Shown here piece after piece: positions 57,004 through 64,000 of a DNA stretch of 64,000 bases. The position numbers and the translations under genes are program-made. Source of the stretch: Qipengyuania citrea (GTDB lineage Bacteria; Pseudomonadota; Alphaproteobacteria; Sphingomonadales; Sphingomonadaceae). How positions within the stretch are numbered: position 1 is the stretch's first letter; every line of letters begins with the position of its first letter. Below the pieces are notes generated by a model, which saw only the letters and a list, made by a program, of their open reading frames with translations, ran no database searches and was not told the DNA's origin. The DNA lies in NCBI RefSeq assembly GCF_009828015.1, contig NZ_WTYG01000002.1, positions 186,001 to 250,000 on the forward strand, given 5' to 3'.

Positions 57004-57564
57004 ATGAAACAGTTCAGCAAAACGTTCGCGAAGGGTGGGATCGCAGCGGCAACGGTCGGGGCAATGGCCCTGGCGGGTGCCACACCGGCACAGGCACGCG
57101 GCGACGACGACGGGATTTCGGTCGGCGAGGTAATCGCCGGCGCAGTGATCATCGGCGGTATCGCTGCCATCGCCGGTGCTGCCAGCAAGGACCGCAACCG
57201 CGACCGCTACGGCTATAATGGCGGCGCCTACCGCTATGACAATGACTACCGCCGCGATGCCTACGCCAGGCGCGGCAACCCGCGCGCTGCAGTGCAGCGC
57301 TGCGTCAGCGCCGCACAGGTCGACGCGCGCCGCTCCGGCTATCGCCACGCATCGGTCACCGATATCCGTAGCGTGAAGGACACGCGCTATGGCTGGAAGG
57401 TCAGGGGCACGATGGTTGTCGATGGCCAGCGCGGTTACCGCGATGCGCGCTACGATCGCCGCCGCGACCGCTACAGCGCCCGCGATAGCGGCAAGTTCAC
57501 CTGCTACATCGAACGCGGCCGCGTTGCCGATGTCGACTACAGCGGTATTCGCGGACTGCGCTGA
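57004..57564 (+). CDS. secreted glycine-zipper protein, paralog 1
   Basis: A 186-aa protein. Signal peptide to about residue 31 (PAQARG). GISVGEVIAGAVIIGGIAAIAGAA (about 37-60) is a glycine-rich membrane or zipper segment. Then an Arg/Tyr/Asp-rich middle and a C-terminal pair of cysteines (VQRCVSAAQVDARR and KFTCYIERGRVADVDY). The same architecture is found in the next gene. Function unknown. Confidence 0.82.
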   Translation: MKQFSKTFAKGGIAAATVGAMALAGATPAQARGDDDGISVGEVIAGAVIIGGIAAIAGAASKDRNRDRYGYNGGAYRYDNDYRRDAYARRGNPRAAVQRCVSAAQVDARRSGYRHASVTDIRSVKDTRYGWKVRGTMVVDGQRGYRDARYDRRRDRYSARDSGKFTCYIERGRVADVDYSGIRGLR

Positions 57565-57677
57565 TCGCGTTTCACGCACCACCACGGGCGGTTCAGGCCT
57601 CGTTTAGCCCGGGCCGCCCATTCCTGCCGTATTGCCATACGCGTGCCGGGGTGAGCGCGCGACCACAGGGGATCCAT

Positions 57678-58427
57678 ATGCCGACCAGACCATCCATTGC
57701 CGCGCTGCCGGCGCTGCTGGCAGCCACCTCGCTGGTGGCCATGCCCGCGCAGGCGGCCGAACTGCCGGTCCAGGCCGCGCCCGCGATAGCACAAACGGTT
57801 GCCGCGGCTCCGGCCTGGGCACCGGGCGACGACGATGCCGCAAAGCATCGCCGCTACCGCGATCGCCGTTACCGCGACCGCGGGACCGATGTCGGCGACA
57901 TCCTCACCGGACTGCTGATCATCGGCGGCATCGCTGCGGTCGCCAGCGCGGTCGACAAGTCGGACGAGCGTGAATACCCGCGCGATGCGCGTTATCCCGA
58001 TCCCCGCCGCGACACCGATCGCGCCGACGATGTACGGGGGCTCGACCGCGCCGCCGCGATGTGTGTCGAAGCAATCGAACGCGATGCCCGGGTCGACACG
58101 GTCGATGCGGTCAACCGCGATGCGAGTGGCTGGAGGGTCGATGGCCGCATGTACGATGGCCAGGCCTTCACTTGCCGGATCGGACCGGACGGGCGGATCG
58201 ATGGTATCGATTACGGCAGTGGCATGGCCAGTTACGACGCGGGCGGGGCAGGCAGCTACGGCTATCAGCCGGCGACCGACCGGCAATACGGCGCCGACGT
58301 CTACGCAGCGGCACGCGCGCGGGCCGATGGCGCGCAGCCTGCCTATCCGGGCGGCCCCCTGCCGGGCGACGACGTGATCGACGGCGATCTCGAATACGGG
58401 ACCGCCTATCGCGGCACCGGCGGCTAG
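57678..58427 (+). CDS. secreted glycine-zipper protein, paralog 2
   Basis: A 249-aa protein. Signal peptide ending MPAQAAE; GTDVGDILTGLLIIGGIAAVASAV matches the zipper of paralog 1. The C-terminal half again has AAMCVEAIERDARVDTVD and AFTCRIGPDGRIDGIDYG, then an extra Gly/Tyr/Ala-rich tail. Start 57678 is chosen by AGGGGATCC spacing. It overlaps the minus-strand TRIC gene by 4 bases at the stop. Confidence 0.82.
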   Translation: MPTRPSIAALPALLAATSLVAMPAQAAELPVQAAPAIAQTVAAAPAWAPGDDDAAKHRRYRDRRYRDRGTDVGDILTGLLIIGGIAAVASAVDKSDEREYPRDARYPDPRRDTDRADDVRGLDRAAAMCVEAIERDARVDTVDAVNRDASGWRVDGRMYDGQAFTCRIGPDGRIDGIDYGSGMASYDAGGAGSYGYQPATDRQYGADVYAAARARADGAQPAYPGGPLPGDDVIDGDLEYGTAYRGTGG

Positions 58428-59044
58428 TCGCGGCCGTAGGCCGGCAGCGCGAGGTTCCAGCGGATCGCCGCAAGCCGCAGGCCATATCCCGCGGCGGTTG
58501 CAGCCACCCACACCCATTCGCGGCGGATGCCTGCCAGATCGCCCAGCACGGTGACGCTGGCGGAAAGCGCGGCGGCGGTGACATAGAGTTCGGGGCGCAT
58601 GAGGATCGATGGACGCCCTGCCACCACATCGCGGATGATCCCGCCGACGCAGCCGGTGATCACGCCCATCAGCGCGGCGGTTACGGGCGGTATCCCATAT
58701 TCGAGCGCCTTGGCCGCGCCAAGCACGGCGTAGGCCGCCAGCCCGAGGCCGTCGGCAATCGAGAGGAACCGGCCGGCCCACCATCTCGTCGGGATGAACC
58801 ACGCGAACAGCGAGACCGCGAGGCAGACCACGGCCACCCCGCCATCGTGGATCCAGAACACCGGGGCACCGATCAGCAGGTCGCGCACGGTGCCGCCGCC
58901 AACCCCCGTGACCAGCGCGAAAAATGCCAGCGTGACGAAGGTCTGTCGCTCCTTCGCCGCCACCAGCGCACCGGTCAGCGCGAAGATGGCGACGCCGGCA
59001 AGATCGAGCCAGTCGAGCAGGGGGGTCAGGACCTCGGGATTCAT
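58424..59044 (-). CDS. trimeric intracellular cation channel (TRIC/UPF0126) family protein
   Basis: A 206-aa protein, two copies of a three-helix unit: IFALTGALVAAKERQTFVTL with GVGGGTVRDLLIGAPVFW, then LGLAAYAVLGAAKALEYG with GVITGCVGGIIRDVVAGRPS. These GGG/GG-xRD loops are the signature of the bacterial TRIC family. Confidence 0.9.
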   Translation of the reverse strand: MNPEVLTPLLDWLDLAGVAIFALTGALVAAKERQTFVTLAFFALVTGVGGGTVRDLLIGAPVFWIHDGGVAVVCLAVSLFAWFIPTRWWAGRFLSIADGLGLAAYAVLGAAKALEYGIPPVTAALMGVITGCVGGIIRDVVAGRPSILMRPELYVTAAALSASVTVLGDLAGIRREWVWVAATAAGYGLRLAAIRWNLALPAYGRD

Positions 59045-59157
59045 GCGATAGCCGCGTGCGCGCCGTGCCCTGGCATGATCGCGTCCTCGCCGGCCATCCG
59101 GCCCGGCTGCTGTTTCCGCTTGCGGGCAGGGCGCTGAAGGCCGCGCTGGTATTCCAT
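59041..59157 (-). CDS. 38-residue basic small ORF between amidase and TRIC gene
   Basis: ATG 59157 with GGGAG about nine bases upstream (the same bases follow the amidase stop). The stop TGA overlaps the TRIC ATG by the ATGA arrangement. The peptide is basic (MEYQRGLQRPARKRKQQPGR) then GEDAIMPGHG. Context supports translation and coupling; no homology known. It may simply be a re-initiation leader. Confidence 0.35.
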   Translation of the reverse strand: MEYQRGLQRPARKRKQQPGRMAGEDAIMPGHGAHAAIA

Positions 59158-59171
59158 GTCGTCGAGGCTCC

Positions 59172-60506
59172 CTAGCCGTGGAGTATCGTGCCGATCGACT
59201 CCGCCGCGGCGATGCAGTCGAGATCGGCCCACCTGCGCGAGATCACCTGCATTCCGCAAGGCAGCCCGCCGGTTTCGCCCACAGGCAGGACGGTAGAAGG
59301 CAGGTTGGGATAGGTCGCGAGCCCCGCCCAGCACAGCGTGCTGCCACCGGGCTGCGGCGTCCCGTTTATCATCACCGGGCCGTCGAACACGCGCCCTTCG
59401 CTGTGTTCGACCGCGAGGACGGGGGCGGGGGGCGCTAGCACGAAGTCGTAAACTGCGAACAGGCGGGCCCAGGCATTCTCGCTGCGCGCCTGCAGGTCGA
59501 GCATGTCGAACCAGTCGCTGGCGCTGGCCCGCTTGCCGCCGGGCCCGGGCATGCCGCGCGCCATCGCGACATTGAGCATCCGCATATATTCGGCATGCTC
59601 GGTTGCCAGATCGGGGACGAGCTCGCTTGCGCGGTCGATGGCCAAGCCCGCGCGCTCGAGCTCTGCCGCGGCCGCTTCGATGGGTGCGCGCACCGCTGCA
59701 TCGGTCGGGCAGGATGGGTGGTCGAGCAGCAGCAGCGCCCGGCAGTCTTTCAGCGGCTTGCCGCTTGCCTGAAGCGGGACCGAGCGGGTCAGTTCGACCA
59801 GCAATCGCAGATCGGCCGCATTGCGCGCTAGCGGGCCAGCAATGCCCAGCGCGCCATCATGCGCATCCCTGCCGGCAAGTTGCGGGTGCACATGGCCCTG
59901 CAAGGGGACGAGGCCCCAGCTGCTCTTGTGCCCCCAGATGCCGCAGAAATGCGCGGGCACGCGGACCGACCCCCCGATGTCGGTGCCGAAGTCGCACGCG
60001 ACCATGCCGCTGGCCACTGCCGCCGCCGCGCCGCCCGACGATCCGCCCGGAGAACGGCCTGCATAATGCGGGTTGTTGGTCCGGCCATAGACCGGATTGC
60101 GCGATTGCCAGTCGGCCAGGTCGGGCGGGACATTGGTCTTGCCGAGGATAACCGCGCCCGCGCCCTTTAGCAGGCTGACGACGCGGGCGTCGGCTTTCGC
60201 GATATTGTCGGCATAGGCCTGGTGCCCCCAGCAGGTGGGAAGGCCTTCGACATCGAAGCTTTCCTTGATCGTCATGGGCACACCGAACAGGGGCTGATCG
60301 GCCGCAAACCCCGTATCGGTCAGCGTGCGCGCGCGTTCGAGCGCGCGGTCGAAGTCGGTGACCACCACCGCGTTGATGTGCGCATCGAGCCGTTCGATCC
60401 GCGCAATGGCCGCTTCCACGGCCTCGTATGGGGACATCTCGCCATTGCGAATGGCGGTTGCCGTGGCGATCGCGCCGGGCTTGTCGGTAAGTGCGGGGTA
60501 ACCCAT
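59172..60506 (-). CDS. amidase signature family protein
   Basis: A 444-aa enzyme. The Ser-cisSer-Lys triad is readable: Lys in VPMTIKESFDVEG, cis-Ser in SPGGSSGGAAAAVASGM and the nucleophile Ser in GTDIGGSVRVPAHFCG. Amide hydrolysis of unknown substrate. ATG 60506 has AGAGGAGA upstream. Confidence 0.92.
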   Translation of the reverse strand: MGYPALTDKPGAIATATAIRNGEMSPYEAVEAAIARIERLDAHINAVVVTDFDRALERARTLTDTGFAADQPLFGVPMTIKESFDVEGLPTCWGHQAYADNIAKADARVVSLLKGAGAVILGKTNVPPDLADWQSRNPVYGRTNNPHYAGRSPGGSSGGAAAAVASGMVACDFGTDIGGSVRVPAHFCGIWGHKSSWGLVPLQGHVHPQLAGRDAHDGALGIAGPLARNAADLRLLVELTRSVPLQASGKPLKDCRALLLLDHPSCPTDAAVRAPIEAAAAELERAGLAIDRASELVPDLATEHAEYMRMLNVAMARGMPGPGGKRASASDWFDMLDLQARSENAWARLFAVYDFVLAPPAPVLAVEHSEGRVFDGPVMINGTPQPGGSTLCWAGLATYPNLPSTVLPVGETGGLPCGMQVISRRWADLDCIAAAESIGTILHG

Positions 60507-60564
60507 GCTGTCTCCTCTTGCCCCCAATGTCGGACAAGCGGCCAGCGTGGTCAATCGCGCTGTT

Positions 60565-61365
60565 CTAATCCCGGCGCGTATGCCGCGCGAGCGCCAGCGC
60601 GAGCCCATATCCAAGGATCGGCGCGGCGCCGTAGCCGATCAGCACGCTGGGATAATTCGACACGAACGCCGCGAGCGAAAAGCCGAACAGCGATCCCGCC
60701 AGCGCATGGCGCGTGGATTTTGCCGCGGGCAGGGCATGCGCAATCATCAGGAAACCGGCAAGCAGTGCCATGCCGAGACCGAGTGCAGCCAGCGGCTCGC
60801 GCAGCGCCAGATCGACCAGCACGCGCTCGACGAAGGGCTGTGCGGGCAGTTCGCCGCGCAGCACCGCGCCGATGCTGGTAAGAAAGGCTATTCCCGCGAC
60901 GGGCACCATGCGCCAATCCTGGCCGGCATTGTAAAGCCCCACGGCGGCCATCATCACGGCAAGCGCGGTCGCGGCATCGGGTTGGAAGCTGGCGGCGAGC
61001 AGCGCGGCCAGCAGGATCGGTGGTGCGTAATCCTCGTCTCGCGCTGCCAGCACGACCAACGCGGGCAGCGCAAGCGCCCCGGTATGCAAATTGACTGGTC
61101 CCAGAGGCAGCCATCGCGCCACTGTGCCGAGATGGGGCCCGCTGACTAGCGGGACGAATAACAGGGCGAGCAGGACCAGCGCAAGCATACGCCGCTCGCG
61201 CTCGGCAAGCCGCAACGGCAAGAACGCCGCGATCGGCACAGCTATGAGCAGGGTCAGTGCGTTGGCTAAGGGATAGGCAAGCGGTGCGCCGCCCAGCACG
61301 AGGTAGAGCAGTCCCGCAGCTACGGGAATGCCGAGCGCGAGCATGATCGCCGCGCGCCCGGCCAT
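60565..61365 (-). CDS. polytopic membrane protein of unknown function
   Basis: A 266-aa protein with about eight hydrophobic segments (MLALGIPVAAGLLYLVLGG; LALVLLALLFVPLVSG; LALGLGMALLAGFLMIAHAL). GPHLGTVARWLPLGPVNLHTG is a hydrophilic loop. A chain-integrity or transport role cannot be assigned. It lies between the lpd-suc operon and the amidase on the same strand. Confidence 0.78.
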   Translation of the reverse strand: MAGRAAIMLALGIPVAAGLLYLVLGGAPLAYPLANALTLLIAVPIAAFLPLRLAERERRMLALVLLALLFVPLVSGPHLGTVARWLPLGPVNLHTGALALPALVVLAARDEDYAPPILLAALLAASFQPDAATALAVMMAAVGLYNAGQDWRMVPVAGIAFLTSIGAVLRGELPAQPFVERVLVDLALREPLAALGLGMALLAGFLMIAHALPAAKSTRHALAGSLFGFSLAAFVSNYPSVLIGYGAAPILGYGLALALARHTRRD

Positions 61366-61414
61366 TCAGCGGTCCTTGCTCGTCGCAGGAAGGGCCGCGC
61401 CGTAAGTCACCCGA

Positions 61415-62827
61415 TCAGACGTGGATGGGCTTGCCCTGGACCGCCATCGCCGCTTCCTTGATCGCTTCGGAATGCGTCGGGTGGGCATGGCAGGTATAGG
61501 CGATATCTTCGGACGTAGCGCCGAATTCCATCGCCTGCGTCGCCTGCGCGATCATCGTCCCGGCAACGCTGGCAATCGCCCAGACGCCGAGCACGCGGTC
61601 GCTTTCGGCTTCGGCGATGATCTTCACGAAGCCGTCGGGTTCGTGATTGGTCTTGGCGCGGCTGTTGGCCATCATCGGGAACTTGCCGACTTTGACCTTG
61701 GACTTGTCGCCGCCCATCTTCTCGATGGCTTCTTCCTGCGTCAGGCCGACACCGGCAAACTCGGGCCAGGTGTAAACCACGCCGGGGATCAGATCGTGGT
61801 TCACGATGCCCGTCTGCCCGGCGACATTCTCGGCGCAGGCGATGCCTTCATCCTCGGCCTTGTGCGCCAGCATCGGGCCAGGCACGACGTCGCCGATCGC
61901 CCAAACGCCGTCGACCTTGGTGCGGAAATCGTGATCGATCTCGATCTGGCCGCGCTGGTTGGTTTCCAGACCGATGTTTTCCAGCCCCAGCCCATCGGTG
62001 TTCGGGCGGCGGCCGATCGATACCAGCACGCAATCCGCCTCGAGCGTTTCCTCGTCCCCGCCAGCGGCGGGTTCGAGCGTGAGCGTGGCTTTCTTGCCCT
62101 TGACCGTGCAGCCGGTGACCTTGGTCGACAGGCGCAGTTCCATGCCCTGCTTCTTGAAGATCTTGGCTGCTTCCTTGCGAACATCGTCGTCCATGCCGGG
62201 CAGCAGCTTGTCGAGATATTCGACCACGGTCACCTGCGCGCCGAGCCTGCACCAGACCGAACCGAGTTCGAGCCCGATCACGCCGCCGCCGATGACGACC
62301 ATCTTTTTCGGCACTGCGTTGAGTTCGAGCGCCCCGGTGGAATCAACCACCACCTGCTTGTCGTTATCGACCTCGACACCGGGCAGCGGGGTCACCGAGG
62401 AGCCGGTTGCGATGATGATGTTCTTCGCGGTGACCGTTTCGTCACCGACCTTGACCGTATGCGCGTCCTGGAAGGTGGCGTGGCCGTTCTTCCAGTCGAC
62501 CTTGTTCTTCTTGAACAGGAAAGCGACGCCCTTGGTCAGCCCCTCGACCGCATCGCGGCGCTGCGCATGCATCTTGTCGAGATCGAGCTTGGGCGTGACC
62601 TCGATGCCCATCTCCGCCATCGTGCCGTTGCTGGCGGCGTTGAAGTATTCCGACGCGTGCAGCATCGCCTTCGACGGGATGCAGCCGACATTGAGGCAGG
62701 TCCCGCCCAGCGTGTCGCGGCTTTCGGCGCAGGCGGTCTTCAGGCCGAGCTGGGCCGCGCGGATCGCAGCGACATAGCCCCCCGGGCCAGCGCCGATGAC
62801 AAGGACGTCGTAGTCGTATTCAGCCAT
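61415..62827 (-). CDS. lpdA: dihydrolipoyl dehydrogenase (E3)
   Basis: A 470-aa flavoprotein. FAD motif GAGPGGYVAAIRAAQLG at 12-28; redox pair C44 and C49 in GGTCLNVGCIPSK; C-terminal HAHPTHSEAIKEA supplies the catalytic His. It reoxidises lipoamide for the 2-oxoacid dehydrogenases. It follows sucB after 10 bp in the direction of transcription. Confidence 0.97.
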   Translation of the reverse strand: MAEYDYDVLVIGAGPGGYVAAIRAAQLGLKTACAESRDTLGGTCLNVGCIPSKAMLHASEYFNAASNGTMAEMGIEVTPKLDLDKMHAQRRDAVEGLTKGVAFLFKKNKVDWKNGHATFQDAHTVKVGDETVTAKNIIIATGSSVTPLPGVEVDNDKQVVVDSTGALELNAVPKKMVVIGGGVIGLELGSVWCRLGAQVTVVEYLDKLLPGMDDDVRKEAAKIFKKQGMELRLSTKVTGCTVKGKKATLTLEPAAGGDEETLEADCVLVSIGRRPNTDGLGLENIGLETNQRGQIEIDHDFRTKVDGVWAIGDVVPGPMLAHKAEDEGIACAENVAGQTGIVNHDLIPGVVYTWPEFAGVGLTQEEAIEKMGGDKSKVKVGKFPMMANSRAKTNHEPDGFVKIIAEAESDRVLGVWAIASVAGTMIAQATQAMEFGATSEDIAYTCHAHPTHSEAIKEAAMAVQGKPIHV

Positions 62828-62837
62828 TATTCTTTCC

Positions 62838-64000
62838 TCAAAGGTCGATCAGCATCCGGGTCGGATCTTCGATCGCTTCCTTGATGATCTTGAGTGCGGT
62901 GACAGCCTCGCGGCCGTCGATCAGGCGGTGGTCGTAGGACAGCGCGATATACATCATCGGGCGGATGACGATCTCGCCGTCGACCACGACCGGGCGGTCC
63001 TCGATGCGGTGCAGGCCGAGGACGGCGCTCTGCGGCGGGTTGATGATCGGCGTCGACATCAGCGATCCGAACACGCCGCCGTTGGAGATGGTGAAGGTAC
63101 CGCCCTTCATGTCGTCCATCGTCAGCGTGCCTTCCTTGGCGCGCTTGCCGAAATCGGCGATGTCCTTCTCGATCCGCGCGAAACCCTTGTCCTGCGCGTC
63201 ACGGATGACCGGAACGACGAGGCCGTTGGGTGCCGACACGGCGACCGAGATGTCGACATAGTCGTGATAGACGATCTCGTCGCCCTCGATATAGGCGTTG
63301 ACCGAGGGAACGTCTTTCAGCGCCAGGCAGGCGGCCTTGGCGAAGAAGCCCATGAAGCCGAGCCGGATGTCGTGCTTCTTGGCGAACATGTCCTTGTACT
63401 TGCCGCGCGCCTCCATCACCGCCGACATGTCGACGTCGTTGAAGGTGGTCAGCAGCGCGGCGTTTTCCTGCGCGCCCTTCAGCCGCTTGGCGATGGTCTG
63501 GCGCATGCGCGTCATCTTGACGCGTTCCTCGCGGCGTTCGCCGCCCGTGGACGCGGGTGCCGGGGCGGAGGATGCCGGCGTGCTGCCACCGGCGCGCTTG
63601 GCGTTGGCGGCGGCGATGACGTCTTCCTTGGTCAGGCGGCCATCGCGGCCGGTGCCCTTGATCGTCGACGGGTCGACCCCGTGTTCGAGGACTGCGCGGC
63701 GCACGGCCGGCGAAAGCGTCTGCGCGGCGTCCGACGAAGCGGCGGGTGCGGGTGCGGGTGTGTCGGCGCGTTCCTGCTTGCCTTCTTCGCGCTCTTCCTG
63801 CGCACGGCCGGCCTCGGCGCCCTTGGCGGCGGGCGCGGCGCCTTCCTCGATCACCGCGATGATGGCGTCGATCTCGACCGTGTCACCGACCGCGACCTTG
63901 AATTCCTTGATCACCCCGGCGACGGGCGAGGGGGCCTCGACCGCGACCTTGTCGGTTTCGAGACTGACGATCGGCTCGTCGACGGCAACGGCATCGCCGA
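62838..64000 (-). CDS. sucB: 2-oxoglutarate dehydrogenase E2 (succinyltransferase), N-terminus off window
   Basis: Open to the window edge. The lipoyl domain begins within the window ([19 protein letters not shown], where the Lys is lipoylated). An Ala/Pro/Glu-rich linker follows, then the peripheral-subunit-binding domain ([29 protein letters not shown]) and the catalytic core ending in [13 protein letters not shown]. Roughly the first 15-20 residues are missing. It is followed by lpdA, the usual suc operon tail. Confidence 0.96.
   Translation of the reverse strand, partial: GDAVAVDEPIVSLETDKVAVEAPSPVAGVIKEFKVAVGDTVEIDAIIAVIEEGAAPAAKGAEAGRAQEEREEGKQERADTPAPAPAASSDAAQTLSPAVRRAVLEHGVDPSTIKGTGRDGRLTKEDVIAAANAKRAGGSTPASSAPAPASTGGERREERVKMTRMRQTIAKRLKGAQENAALLTTFNDVDMSAVMEARGKYKDMFAKKHDIRLGFMGFFAKAACLALKDVPSVNAYIEGDEIVYHDYVDISVAVSAPNGLVVPVIRDAQDKGFARIEKDIADFGKRAKEGTLTMDDMKGGTFTISNGGVFGSLMSTPIINPPQSAVLGLHRIEDRPVVVDGEIVIRPMMYIALSYDHRLIDGREAVTALKIIKEAIEDPTRMLIDL

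Overview
This window is a GC-rich alphaproteobacterial chromosome segment, most likely from the Sphingomonadales and probably an Erythrobacteraceae-type organism. The assignment is an inference from protein style and gene content: the RpsL sequence, TadE/TadG genes, a sphingomonad-type small protein set, solitary leuB and metZ genes, and abundant short palindromic repeats. No rRNA or tRNA gene was recognised, and the window edges cut two genes: an MscS-type channel at the left and sucB at the right.

Layout. 1-10.5 kb: mechanosensitive channel, glutathione reductase (TTG start), AraC regulator, a secreted HExxH protein, a cupin, a stress-like membrane cluster ending in a DUF389 protein, a GAF/HWE histidine kinase, an FAD oxidoreductase, an SDR-type reductase and TspO. 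10.5-16.2 kb: ubiK, a GIY-YIG nuclease gene bracketed by two REPIN-like palindromes, recO, leuB, a GT2-GtrA fusion, and a facing GT39-type membrane glycosyltransferase separated from it by a long palindrome. 16.2-31.3 kb: TetR with twin operators, metZ, small proteins, apaG, DUF305, an overlapping ppk-ppx pair, a LysR regulator, three Tad-type pseudopilin genes, GNAT and hypotheticals.

31.3-34.5 kb is an accessory island. It starts with about 700 bp of dispersed repeats, followed by a clearly AT-richer, tightly coupled four-gene operon: a TIR-domain protein, a 160-aa unknown, a 54-aa double-CxxC zinc-ribbon protein and a 165-aa unknown. This is the best candidate for an undescribed system, probably defence-related, and it sits directly upstream of the essential str operon.

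34.5-55.5 kb is the ribosomal supercluster: str (rpsL-rpsG-fusA-tuf), S10 (rpsJ to rpsQ), spc (rplN to secY-adk) and alpha (rpsM-rpsK-rpoA-rplQ). It shows local peculiarities: Arg at RpsL position 88, an RGG-rich N-terminal extension on S5, an acidic tail on L3, an SRPBCC-like secreted protein gene between adk and rpsM, and several hairpins or terminators inside the operons.

55.5-64 kb: a secreted serine hydrolase of the beta-lactamase fold, two tandem paralogous secreted proteins, a TRIC-family channel, an amidase, a membrane protein, and the lpdA-sucB end of a 2-oxoglutarate dehydrogenase operon.
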